A stretch of 64,000 nt of DNA. Source: Methylobacterium sp. J-048 (GTDB lineage: Bacteria > Pseudomonadota > Alphaproteobacteria > Rhizobiales > Beijerinckiaceae). The stretch is from NCBI RefSeq assembly GCF_022829515.1, contig NZ_JAKSYL010000227.1, positions 84,239 to 148,238 of the forward strand, given 5' to 3'. Shown here in pieces: positions 52,993 to 61,448 of the stretch (position 1 is its first letter; each line of letters opens with the position of its first letter). Under the pieces are notes generated by a model. That model saw nothing but the letters and a program-made list of their open reading frames with translations, did no database searches and was not told where the DNA came from. A program made the position numbers and the translations under genes.

Positions 52993-54222
52993 ATGGACAC
53001 GCCGATGACCGATTTCCACCGCATCAAGCGCCTGCCGCCCTACGTGTTCGAGCAGGTCAACCGGATCAAGGCTACCGCCCGAGCCCAGGGCGCCGACATC
53101 ATCGATCTCGGCATGGGCAACCCGGATCTCGACGCCCCCAAGCACGTCATCGCCAAGCTGTGCGAGACGGCCGGGCGTCCGCGGACCGACCGTTATTCCG
53201 CCTCCAAGGGCATTGCCGGCCTGCGCCGCGCCCAGGCCGGCTACTACCAGCGCCGCTTCGGTGTGACCCTCAACCCCGACACCCAGGTGGTGGCGACGTT
53301 GGGCTCGAAGGAAGGCTTCGCCAACATGGCCCAGGCGATCACCGCCCCGGGCGACGTGGTGCTGGTGCCGAACCCGAGCTACCCGATCCACGCCTTCGGC
53401 TTCCTGATGGCCGGCGGCGTGATCCGCTCCGTCCCGGCCGAGCCGACCCCGGCGATGTTCCCGGCGCTGGAACGGGCCATGCGCCACTCGATCCCGAAGC
53501 CGGTCGCCCTGGTAGTGTGCTATCCGTCGAACCCGACCGCCTACGTGGCCGACCTCGATTTCTACCGGGACCTCGTCGCCTTCGCCAAGCAGCACGAGCT
53601 GATCCTGCTCTCGGACCTCGCCTACGCGGAGGTCTATTTCGACGGCAACCCGCCGCCCTCGGTCCTGCAGGTCCCGGGCGCGATCGACTGCACGGTGGAG
53701 TTCACCTCCCTGTCGAAGACCTATTCCATGGCCGGCTGGCGCATGGGCTTCGCGGTGGGCAACGAGCGCCTGCTGGCGGCGCTCTCCCGGGTGAAGTCGT
53801 ATCTCGACTACGGCGCCTTCACGCCGATCCAGGTCGCTGCCACCGCGGCCCTCAACGGGCCGGACGATTGCATCGACGAGATGCGGGCGACCTACCGCAA
53901 GCGCCGCGACGCGCTGGTGGAATCCTTCGGCAAAGCCGGCTGGACCGTTCCGACGCCGACGGCCTCGATGTTCGCCTGGGTGCCGATCCCGGACCGCTAC
54001 CGGGAGATGGGCAGCCTCGAATTCTCGAAGCTGCTGCTGGAGAAGTCCGACGTCGCGGTGGCGCCGGGTATCGGCTTCGGCGAGTTCGGCGACGAATACG
54101 TCCGCATCGCCCTCGTGGAGAACGAGCAGCGGATCCGGCAGGCCGCGCGCAACATCCGCCGGTTCTTCGACGGCGGCGACAAGACCCTGCACAACGTCGT
54201 GCCGATGGCCCGGGCCGTCTGA
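52993..54222 (+). CDS. PLP-dependent aminotransferase (AlaC/AspC-like)
   Basis: A fold type I aminotransferase of 409 residues from this start. Landmarks are DIIDLGMGNPDLDAPKHVI, then YSASKGIAGLRRA, then CYPSNPTAYVADLDFY and the PLP lysine in FTSLSKTYSMAGWRMGF. This is the class I/II subgroup related to E. coli AlaC and to LL-diaminopimelate aminotransferases. Specificity is not settled by sequence. Alternative starts exist at 52960 and 53005; the phaC-side promoter region is upstream. Confidence 0.88.
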   Translation: MDTPMTDFHRIKRLPPYVFEQVNRIKATARAQGADIIDLGMGNPDLDAPKHVIAKLCETAGRPRTDRYSASKGIAGLRRAQAGYYQRRFGVTLNPDTQVVATLGSKEGFANMAQAITAPGDVVLVPNPSYPIHAFGFLMAGGVIRSVPAEPTPAMFPALERAMRHSIPKPVALVVCYPSNPTAYVADLDFYRDLVAFAKQHELILLSDLAYAEVYFDGNPPPSVLQVPGAIDCTVEFTSLSKTYSMAGWRMGFAVGNERLLAALSRVKSYLDYGAFTPIQVAATAALNGPDDCIDEMRATYRKRRDALVESFGKAGWTVPTPTASMFAWVPIPDRYREMGSLEFSKLLLEKSDVAVAPGIGFGEFGDEYVRIALVENEQRIRQAARNIRRFFDGGDKTLHNVVPMARAV

Positions 54223-54356
54223 GGCCGAGCCGAAAAGTTGTTGCCGGCAGGCGACAGGCGCCGTCAAAGGCGCCGCCGTCCCCCGCCGGCGCTTGTCAGA
54301 GCGGAGCGCGATGCGCAGGGTTCGACGCGGGGGTCCTCCCGCGTCCCGAGAGTTGC

Positions 54357-54569
54357 ATGCGCCGCCTGAACCTCATCGCCGCCCTGCTGCTCGCCGCCGC
54401 GGCCTCGGCCTGCGCGCCGAACCCGATCATCGCCCGGGATCCGGTGCCGGCCCCGGGCCCGACGGATGCCTACGCCTGCGACTCGAAGCCGTTACCGGTC
54501 AACGCCTTCATCTCGGATTGCCGGCCGGTGCCGGCGAGCCCGCAGGTGGTCCTGCGCGCCCGCGGCTGA
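54357..54569 (+). CDS. Small predicted lipoprotein, 70 residues
   Basis: MRRLNLIAALLLAAAASAC gives a clean signal peptide with a lipobox (SAC), Cys at residue 19. The remaining 51 residues are proline-rich with two further cysteines (YACDS and SDCRPVP) that could pair in the periplasm. No family recognised. The frame has strong codon bias and lies 134 bp after the aminotransferase gene. Confidence 0.6.
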   Translation: MRRLNLIAALLLAAAASACAPNPIIARDPVPAPGPTDAYACDSKPLPVNAFISDCRPVPASPQVVLRARG

Positions 54570-54684
54570 GCCGGCGGTCCAGGTTCCGGTAACCGGTCGG
54601 CCCGCAAGCGCCGGACAGGCCGGCTGCGATAAGCTAGAGTGTAGGCCTGACGCCGGCCCGGCCGGTCCCGTGACGGAGCATCGC

Positions 54685-55038
54685 GTGAGCACCAAGACCC
54701 TGATCGCCGCCGGACTGCTCGGCCTCGTCGCCCAGAGCGCCGTCGCCGAGCCGGCCTTCCCGCCGGGGATCCCGCAGCCGCGCGCCTACGTGTTCACCGC
54801 GCCCAACGGCCCGACGGTCCTGCAGGCCGAGGGCTGTTGCCAGGTGGTCGTGCCGCCGGGCCGCCCCGATCTCGCCGTCCCGCCGGTCCCGGTGGCTCAG
54901 GTGATGAACGGCGGCGGCTTCGGCTACACCGGGTTCGACTATTACAACGACCAGATCACCGAGGGCCGGTTCGGCGCGCAGCGGCGCCCGAAAGAGTACG
55001 TGATCGCCCCGTCCTACATCGTGCCGCCGCGCTACTGA
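54685..55038 (+). CDS. Small secreted hypothetical protein, 117 residues
   Basis: GTG start with GGAG about 7 bp upstream. Signal peptide VSTKTLIAAGLLGLVAQSAV, cleaved near AVAEP. The mature part is Pro/Gly/Tyr-rich with a CC pair (EGCCQVVVP) and ends GGGFGYTGFDYYNDQI ... YIVPPRY. It could be a small periplasmic or surface protein. No family recognised. It converges on the DUF3140 gene with 22 bp between stops. Confidence 0.6.
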   Translation: MSTKTLIAAGLLGLVAQSAVAEPAFPPGIPQPRAYVFTAPNGPTVLQAEGCCQVVVPPGRPDLAVPPVPVAQVMNGGGFGYTGFDYYNDQITEGRFGAQRRPKEYVIAPSYIVPPRY

Positions 55039-55060
55039 GCCGGACCGGCACGTCCGAGCC

Positions 55061-55399
55061 TCAATCCTTGTGCGGATCGTGGCCCCAGTTCATCAGCGAC
55101 ATCCGCCACGGTGAATCGGGGTCCTTCCGGGCGTCGCCGCCCTGCTTGAGATGGCGGTGGACGTAACCCACGACCTTGCGCATCGCGGCGTAGTCGTCGT
55201 CGGTCAGATCCGCCTTCTTCTTGTCCTTGATCGCGAGAATGCGCCGGCCCATCTCGTGGCCGGTCGACTCCGCGCCGTCCTTCTTCTGGCCAACCTCCTG
55301 GCTCGCCGCTCCGTCGAGGTGCTTGCGCAGCGCCGCCGGCGTCATATTGACGGCCTCGTTGAAGTCGCTCCACGTCGCCGCGTGATCGTCGTCCGCCAT
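55061..55399 (-). CDS. DUF3140 domain protein
   Basis: The 112-residue soluble protein with WSDFNEAVNMTPAALRKHLD then ILAIKDKKKADLTDDDYAAM and MRKVVGYVHRHLKQG matches DUF3140, a small helical, likely DNA-associated family found in actinobacteria and some proteobacteria. Function unknown. Start at MADDDHAATW, where the domain begins; longer frames are arginine-rich. Confidence 0.75.
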   Translation of the reverse strand: MADDDHAATWSDFNEAVNMTPAALRKHLDGAASQEVGQKKDGAESTGHEMGRRILAIKDKKKADLTDDDYAAMRKVVGYVHRHLKQGGDARKDPDSPWRMSLMNWGHDPHKD

Positions 55400-55588
55400 A
55401 GCTGCCCGTCTCCGCCTTCCGCCGTGATCCGTGCCGGACAACGCGCCGACCGCGGGACGGCCCGTGCGCATCCCTGCGGTCGGGCGCCGCACGCTTCCGG
55501 CAAGGCCGTGCCCGACCGCCGTTTACAGGGCGGTCCCCGGGCGGTATCACCCCGGCCCGACCCATCACCCTAAGTTCCGAAAAACCAA

Positions 55589-56717
55589 ATGCGCGCCGAG
55601 ATCGAGCAAGCCTCGGATGCCGCCAAGCAGTCTATAGGGCTGCTGAGGAGGCATCTTTGACTGGGATACTGTCGATAAACGTCTCGCGGAGCTGAACGCA
55701 GCCTCCGAGAACCCCGACCTGTGGAACGACGCCGACGCCGCGCAGAAGGTCATGCGCGAGCGTCAGCAGCTCGACGAGGCGGTCTCCTCCATCCGCAAGC
55801 TGGAGCGCGACCTCGAGGACGGCGCGACGCTGATCGAGCTCGGCGAGATGGAGGGCGACGAGTCCTCGATCCGCGAGGGCGAGGCCGCGATCCTCGCTGT
55901 CGAGAAGGAGGCGGCCAGCCGCCAGGTCGAGACCCTGCTGTCCGGCGAGGCCGACGGCTTCGACACCTACCTCGAAGTCCATGCCGGAGCCGGCGGCACC
56001 GAGAGCCAGGACTGGGCGAACATGCTCCAGCGCATGTACGCGCGCTGGGCCGAGCGCCGGAAATACAAGGTCGACATCGTCGAATGGTCGGACGGCGAAG
56101 AAGCCGGGATCAAGGGCGCCACGCTCCTGATCAAGGGTCACAACGCCTATGGCTGGCTCAAGACCGAGTCCGGCGTGCACCGGCTGGTGCGGATCTCGCC
56201 CTACGATTCCAGCGCCCGGCGACACACCAGCTTCGCCAGCGTCTGGGTCTATCCGGTGATCGACGACCGGATCGAGATCGAGATCAAGGAATCCGACTGC
56301 CGGATCGACACCTACCGGTCGTCCGGCGCCGGCGGCCAGCACGTCAACACCACCGACTCGGCGGTGCGCATCACCCACAACCCGACCGGGATCGTGGTGG
56401 CATGTCAGCAGGAGCGCTCCCAGCACAAGAACCGCGCCACGGCGTGGAACATGCTGCGCGCCCGGCTCTACGAGGCCGAGCTGAAGAAGCGCGAGGAGAA
56501 GGCCAGCGCCGAGGCCGCGGCCAAGACCGATATCGGCTGGGGCCACCAGATCCGATCCTACGTGCTCCAGCCCTATCAGCTGGTGAAGGACCTACGCACC
56601 GGCACCCAGTCCACCGATCCGGACGCGGTGCTCGACGGCGCCCTCGACCCGTTCATGGAGGCCTCGCTGGCCCAGCGCGTCTACGGCGGTGCCGAAGAGG
56701 TCGAGGACATCGACTGA
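55589..56717 (+). CDS. prfB: Peptide chain release factor 2 (programmed +1 frameshift)
   Basis: RF2 releases peptides at UGA and UAA. Reading from the ATG at 55589, the frame meets TGA at 55658-55660 as codon 24. The slip site CTT TGA C (55655-55661) is preceded by the Shine-Dalgarno-like AGGAGG at 55646-55651 with a 3-base spacer. This is the classic autoregulatory +1 shift. After it the protein continues DWDTVDKRLAELNAASENPD to a total of 375 residues. The catalytic GGQ is in SGAGGQHVNTTDS. Coordinates span both frames; the coding join is 55589-55657 with 55659-56717. Confidence 0.96.
55646..55661 (+). promoter_or_regulatory. prfB +1 frameshift signal
   Basis: AGGAGG, three bases (CAT), then the slippery CTT-TGA-C. 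Low RF2 slows termination at UGA and favours the shift into the GAC frame, giving negative feedback on RF2 level. Confidence 0.93.
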
Positions 56718-56754
56718 GTTTTTCTCAGTTGAGGCGGCTGCTGCACCCGCGCGT

Positions 56755-56935
56755 GTTTCCCTCCCCCCTCTGCGGGGGAGGGTGGCCCCCGAAGGGGGGC
56801 GGGAGAGGGGAGCGACGGTGCAGAACAGGGCTTCGCCCGTCATGCCGGTCGCGCTCTTTCCTGAACCCGGGTTCCCCTCTCCCGACCCGGCCTGACGGCC
56901 GGCCCACCCTCCCCCGCAGAGGGGGGAGGGGAGAC
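56755..56935. repeat. Composite inverted-repeat element with two GC-palindrome cores
   Basis: Two copies of the CCTCCCCC(G)CAG/CTGCGGGGGAGG core, one in each orientation (about 56758-56782 and 56908-56933), flank roughly 125 bp. That stretch has further matched pieces (GGGAGAGGGGAGC and GTTCCCCTCTCCC). It forms a large imperfect inverted repeat between convergent prfB and ggt and looks like a BIME or MITE-type element. No coding frame is credible within 56718-57063. Confidence 0.7.
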
Positions 56936-57063
56936 GCGCTTGGGGTTGGCCTTGGCTCCCATCCGGCAGCGATGTGTGAACCTCCTAGCCCGTGCGGGAG
57001 AGGGGACCCGCGCTGCCTCCGGACACCTTTGGTCCGGTAGCCTCCAAAGTCGGTGCCTGTTTC

Positions 57064-58665
57064 TCAATACCCCAGAGCAGCCCCGTCCTTGCGCGGGTCC
57101 GATCCCGCGGCCAGCGTGCCAGCCTTCCGGTCGATCCAGATGATCTGGCCGCCGCCGAGCGGCAGCGGTGCTCGGATCGCCGGGTGACCGCGCGCGATCA
57201 GGCCGGCCATCGCGGCGTCGGAGATGCCGCCCTCCAGTTCCAGGCTGCCGCCATAGGCAAAGCTGCGCGGGGCATCGAGGGCCGCCTGGACGTCGAGGCC
57301 CCGGTCGAGGATCCCCGACAGCAGCTCGACATGGCCCATCGCCTGGTAATGGCCGCCCATTACGCCGAACGGTGCGACCGCCCGGCCGTCCTTCATCAGC
57401 AGGCCCGGGATGATCGTGTGCATCGGCCGCTTGCCCGGCCCGATGCTGTTCGGGTGTCCGGCCTCCGTGCGGAACGACAGGCCGCGGTTGTGCAACAGCA
57501 CGCCGCTCTCCGGCGCCAGGATCCCCGAGCCGAAGCCCTGGAACACGGAATTGATCAGCGACAGCGCGTTGCCGTCCCGGTCGACCACGCAGAGATAGAC
57601 CGTGTCCTTGTGGGCGCGCTCCTCCGCGATCTCCCGGGCGATCTCGGGATAGATCTCGGGCGGCTGCGCCCGGGTCATGTCGATCGCCCCGTGGGCGGCG
57701 GCCCTCCAGGCATCCGACAGCAGGTGCTCCACCGGAACCCGGGCGAGATCGGCGTCGCCGAACAGCACGTCCCGGTGGTGATAGGCCTGCTTGCAGGTCT
57801 CGGCGAACAGGTGGAGCCGGTCGAGGTCCGAGAGCGCGCCCACGTCATAATGGGAGAGCACGTTCAGCATCATCAGCGCGGCGAGGCCCTGGCCGGCGGG
57901 CGGGCACTCGTAGACGTCGTAGCCGCGGTAACGGGTCGAGACCGGCGTGACCATGTCCGGCCGGGACGCGGCGAAATCGTCCCGCGTGTGCAGGCCGCCG
58001 AGCTCGTTGAGCCGGCGGACCATGTCGTCAGCCACTGGCCCCTCGTAGAAGCCGCGCGGTCCCTCGTCCGCGATGCGCCGGAGCGTGGCGGCCAGCTTCG
58101 TCAGGCGGAAGACGCTGCCGATCGCCGGGGCCGCGCCGCCGATCAGGTAGGTCGCGGCGGCGTGGGGATCCCCGGCGACCCGGGGCACACAGCGCAGCCA
58201 GTCCCAGCCGACACGCTGCTGGATCACGAACCCGTCCTCGGCGTAGCGGATCGCCGGCTGGAGCAGTTCGCTCAACGAGCGCGTGCCGTGCTCGCGCAGC
58301 AGAAGGTCCCAGGCCCCGACGGCCCCCGGCACCGTGACCGCGTGCGGCGAGGTCGGGGTGATTGCGGCGCCGTGCTCGGCGTACCAGTCGGGCGTGGCGG
58401 CGGCGGGGGCCCTGCCGGACCCGTCCAGCGCGATCGGCTTGGACGCGCCGGCCGGCGCATACAGCGCAAAACAATCGCCGCCGATGCCGGTCATCAGCGG
58501 ATCGACCACGCATTGCACCGCCACCGCGGCGATGCCGGCATCGACGGCGTTGCCGCCCGTGCGCAGCACCTCAATGGCCGTCAGGGTTGCCAGCGGATGG
58601 GAGGTCGCGACGGCGGCGTTGGCAGCGTAGACCGGTGAGCGCCCGGGTGCGGAAAAGTCTCTCAC
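57064..58665 (-). CDS. ggt: Gamma-glutamyltranspeptidase family protein
   Basis: The 533-residue Ntn-hydrolase precursor has the autocleavage/catalytic threonine at about 355 in AHKDTVYLCVVDRDGNALSL and the glycine loop GVMGGHYQAMGH near 460. The N-terminal subunit starts AAVATSHPLATLTAIEVLRT then GGNAVDAGIAAVAVQCVV. There is no signal peptide, so it is probably cytosolic. It may be a GGT-like acylase rather than a periplasmic glutathione hydrolase. A GTG start is preceded by AGGA at 8 bp. Confidence 0.85.
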   Translation of the reverse strand: MRDFSAPGRSPVYAANAAVATSHPLATLTAIEVLRTGGNAVDAGIAAVAVQCVVDPLMTGIGGDCFALYAPAGASKPIALDGSGRAPAAATPDWYAEHGAAITPTSPHAVTVPGAVGAWDLLLREHGTRSLSELLQPAIRYAEDGFVIQQRVGWDWLRCVPRVAGDPHAAATYLIGGAAPAIGSVFRLTKLAATLRRIADEGPRGFYEGPVADDMVRRLNELGGLHTRDDFAASRPDMVTPVSTRYRGYDVYECPPAGQGLAALMMLNVLSHYDVGALSDLDRLHLFAETCKQAYHHRDVLFGDADLARVPVEHLLSDAWRAAAHGAIDMTRAQPPEIYPEIAREIAEERAHKDTVYLCVVDRDGNALSLINSVFQGFGSGILAPESGVLLHNRGLSFRTEAGHPNSIGPGKRPMHTIIPGLLMKDGRAVAPFGVMGGHYQAMGHVELLSGILDRGLDVQAALDAPRSFAYGGSLELEGGISDAAMAGLIARGHPAIRAPLPLGGGQIIWIDRKAGTLAAGSDPRKDGAALGY

Positions 58666-58844
58666 GGGAAATCCTGTCCTGTGCGATCGAGCCGCCGGCC
58701 CTCCGCCCCGTCGGAGTGGAGGGGCCGCCGCCGCTCATGCCGAACCGCCGGCTAAGCCCTGTCGGCGCCGGCTCGAAACCGTATCCTATATTCAGATGAT
58801 CCGCAGCGCCTCCGCGCGCGCCGATGCAGGCTCGGCGGCTCGCG

Positions 58845-59285
58845 TCACGCCTTCTCGATGATCGAGACCTTGCCGTCGCGCTCGACGATGCCGACCGCTA
58901 CCTTGTCGAGGTCGTCCAGGCCCTGCTGGCGGGCGGCGGTCCGGATGTCGGCCTGCTGCATGCGGAGCTGGCGCATGCGCGCCTCGTCCCAGATTCCGTC
59001 GCGATAGACCACGATCGGCGTCCCGTCGACGATCCGCTCGAACCAGACGAATCGCAGCTTCAACCACGAGACGGCGACGTGCATCAGCCCGACCGTGAGC
59101 AGCGCGCTCATCGCCCCGGTGAAGGAATGGTCGTCGCCGAGCACGGCGCTGACGCTCAGGCCGCCGAACAGGAACAGCACGACCATGTCGATCGGCGCCT
59201 GCTGGCTGGCGGTGCGCCGCCCGATCAGCCGGATCACGAACAGGACGATGAGATAGGCCACCGCGGCCTTGACGACGGTGTTCAT
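58845..59285 (-). CDS. DUF421 membrane protein
   Basis: The 146-residue protein has two to three TM helices (AAVAYLIVLFVIRLIGRRTA, then VVLFLFGGLSVSAVLG and ALLTVGLMHVAVSWLKLRF). A cytosolic domain with IVDGTPIVVYRDGIWDEARM follows, the YetF/DUF421 pattern. Function unknown; relatives in Bacillus are linked to spore germination lipids. It lies 2 bp after the upstream gene, so the two form one operon. Confidence 0.78.
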   Translation of the reverse strand: MNTVVKAAVAYLIVLFVIRLIGRRTASQQAPIDMVVLFLFGGLSVSAVLGDDHSFTGAMSALLTVGLMHVAVSWLKLRFVWFERIVDGTPIVVYRDGIWDEARMRQLRMQQADIRTAARQQGLDDLDKVAVGIVERDGKVSIIEKA

Positions 59286-59287
59286 GG

Positions 59288-59809
59288 CTACGGCACCGCG
59301 TATTGCGACCAGGACAAGGTCTCGCCGGCATCGAGATGGGCCGTGAGGTCGACGCCGCCGTGGAAGCTCGGCGACCCGGTGAAGCGGATCAGCGCGCGAG
59401 TCTCGCCCTGTTGCACCGGGAAGACCAGCCGGATGTTCGCGCCGGCGATCTGCCAGGTCTCGGGGCGCGGCGTGATGCTCTCCAGCCCGAACAGGTCGAC
59501 GAGGTTCTTGGCGATGGTCACCGCGACCTTGTCGCCACCCGGGGGCACGCGGGTATCGAGCCGCAGGATCGTCGGGGCGCCGAACCGGACCACCGGCTCG
59601 TACCGGATGGTGATCGAGTCGTCCGCGTTGGTGCGCGTGCGCTCGCTGAACGGCCCGTGCCCGACGAGGCCCAGCGCGCAGATCGCCACGAAGGCCAGCA
59701 TCCCGAAACGGCCGGCGATCTCGGCCCGGCGCCAGCCATCCTCGAAGGCCGGGTAGAAGCCTGCGGCGATCTCTTCCGGCATCGGCGGGTCGTCGTGGAT
59801 GATCTCCAA
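59288..59809 (-). CDS. Single-pass membrane protein, unknown, paired with DUF421
   Basis: The 173-residue product has a 45-residue cytosolic lead (MPEEIAAGFYPAFEDGWRRA region), one TM (FGMLAFVAICALGLVGHG) and a periplasmic beta-rich domain. No family recognised. I chose a TTG at 59809 because GGGAGGAG is 7 bp upstream; the ATG at 59782 has no ribosome site. Its stop is 2 bp from the DUF421 start, so a shared membrane complex is plausible. Confidence 0.55.
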   Translation of the reverse strand: MEIIHDDPPMPEEIAAGFYPAFEDGWRRAEIAGRFGMLAFVAICALGLVGHGPFSERTRTNADDSITIRYEPVVRFGAPTILRLDTRVPPGGDKVAVTIAKNLVDLFGLESITPRPETWQIAGANIRLVFPVQQGETRALIRFTGSPSFHGGVDLTAHLDAGETLSWSQYAVP

Positions 59810-60051
59810 GGCTCGGCTCCTCCCGCGCGGCGCGCCCGAAGGCGTGACCGTTACGCGCACCGGAGGCCGGAGTTCCGCCGTTACGCGCGGTGCTGTGCCT
59901 TTGCAGGCCTGCATGCGCCCTGAAGTTGCAGATAGAAGTCTCCGTTGGATGACGGCCCGTGGACGAGTCGATTTTAGTGAATTTCGGAAGACTTTTGCTG
60001 GCTTCGCCATCGCAGAAGCCTGCCGATGGATCGAGCACCGATGACAGGTCG

Positions 60052-60624
60052 ATGACCGGCATGACGAGCCGACGGCACATGGTCGTGCTGCCCGCTCTCT
60101 GCTGGAACATCCGCAGGCCGGATTTCTACGCGGTCACCGCCGACGTCACCGCGGAGGGGATCCGGCTCCGGTCCTCGGCCCGACTGGCGGCGGGTGAGGA
60201 TCTGACCTGCAGCATTCGCCATATCGGGCAGCTGGAGGTGCGGATCACCGAGGTGTCCGGCCAGGACTTCGTCGTCTGGGTCCGCGGCGGCCGGGCGACG
60301 CTCAACGGGCTGGCCCGGCAATTCGTGACGCTGGCACGCGCCCAGAACTTCCACCCGGAGCCGATCCGCGGCCACCGCCGCATCGTGCCGGCCCAGAAAA
60401 CCGTCGTGATCACCCTGGAATCCGGGGGAAGCTTCCCGGGACACATCCTCAACGTCTCGGCCTCGGGCATCGGCCTGCTGGTCGACCAGGCGCTGGAACT
60501 CGGCGAGACCATCTGGGTCGGCAGCCGGGCGGCCCGGGTCGCCCGGCATTTCGAGCACGGTGTCGGGGCGGCGTTTATGGAGCCGTTGAAGCCGGACGCG
60601 GTCCACGCGGCGATGGCGCTCTGA
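60052..60624 (+). CDS. PilZ-domain protein with two tandem PilZ-like folds
   Basis: The 190-residue protein has a degenerate first PilZ fold (YAVTADVTAEGIRLRSSARL, without the RxxxR). The second is complete, with an RGHRR approximating RxxxR and the NxSxxG motif LNVSASGIGLLVD about 28 residues later. The second fold probably binds cyclic-di-GMP; the first may be structural. It could tune motility or adhesion. Start at MTGMTSRRH with AGG 5 bp before. Confidence 0.8.
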   Translation: MTGMTSRRHMVVLPALCWNIRRPDFYAVTADVTAEGIRLRSSARLAAGEDLTCSIRHIGQLEVRITEVSGQDFVVWVRGGRATLNGLARQFVTLARAQNFHPEPIRGHRRIVPAQKTVVITLESGGSFPGHILNVSASGIGLLVDQALELGETIWVGSRAARVARHFEHGVGAAFMEPLKPDAVHAAMAL

Positions 60625-60704
60625 GGGCCTCCCTGCGCGGGGGCGCCCCTCGCAGAGCCGCGGGATCGGCGCTACATCTTGAGCAGACCCTCGAAGGATC
60701 ACCG

Positions 60705-61313
60705 ATGAAGCGCCTGCTCGCCGCACCCCTCGTCTCGTCCCTGGCCGCCCTTCCGGCCGCGCTCGCGCTGCTGCCGCAGGCGGCTTTGGCCCATCCCGGC
60801 CACGGGGCCGCGCTCGGCGCGGAGGCCGGCTTCCTGCACCCGCTGATGGGGGCCGACCACGTGCTGGCGATGGTGGCGGTCGGCCTGCTCGCCGCCCTGC
60901 GCGGCGGCCGGGCCCTCTGGGCGCTGCCCCTGTCCTTCCTGGCGCTGATGAGCGCCGGGGCAGGGCTGGGCATGGCCGGCGTGGCGCTGCCCTACGCCGA
61001 GACCGGGATCGCACTCTCCATCGTGGTGTTCGGCCTTGCGGCGATCGTCGGCCTGCGGGCGCCGGTGGCCGTGCTCGCCAGCCTGGTCGGGGTGTTTGCG
61101 GTGTTCCACGGCTACGCCCACGGCGCCGAGATGCCGGAGACCGCCTCGGGCCTGTCCTTCGGCCTCGGCTTCCTGGCCGCCACCGCGCTCCTGCACGCTG
61201 CCGGGATCGGCCTCGGATTCGCTGCGGCGCGGGGCGGCGCGACCCGCGCCGCCCCGGCGTTGGGCGCCGCGGTCGCGGCGGACGGCCTCGCCCTGCTGGC
61301 GCTCCCGGCCTGA
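60705..61313 (+). CDS. HupE/UreJ family nickel/cobalt-type transporter
   Basis: The 202-residue protein has a signal-like first helix, AHPGHGAALGAEAGFLHPLMG then ADHVLAMVAVGLL (the conserved HP..G.DH.LAM) and VFHGYAHGAEMPE (HG.AHG.E.P). It has six to seven TM helices and conserved metal-binding histidines. HupE/UreJ proteins import Ni2+ for hydrogenase or urease. No such enzyme genes are in the window. GAAGGA lies 7 bp before the ATG. Confidence 0.9.
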   Translation: MKRLLAAPLVSSLAALPAALALLPQAALAHPGHGAALGAEAGFLHPLMGADHVLAMVAVGLLAALRGGRALWALPLSFLALMSAGAGLGMAGVALPYAETGIALSIVVFGLAAIVGLRAPVAVLASLVGVFAVFHGYAHGAEMPETASGLSFGLGFLAATALLHAAGIGLGFAAARGGATRAAPALGAAVAADGLALLALPA

Positions 61314-61448
61314 GCGTCGGCTCCCGGTCCGGGCGGGTGACCGCCCCGCCCGGCGGTCGCGATGTCACAGGCGCCCGGGGCTGACACGGACGCTCCGAGT
61401 CCCAGGTCACGCTCGCCGCGCATGTCTGCGCGGCGAGAGGACCCCTAC

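Noticed and set aside
55752..56717. A shorter prfB starting at an internal ATG
   Set aside because: It would miss the N-terminal domain; the frameshift signal and continuous homology upstream show the true start at 55589.
4995..56935. The spaced GC palindromes as a CRISPR array
   Set aside because: Copies are kilobases apart with no regular spacers and no cas genes.
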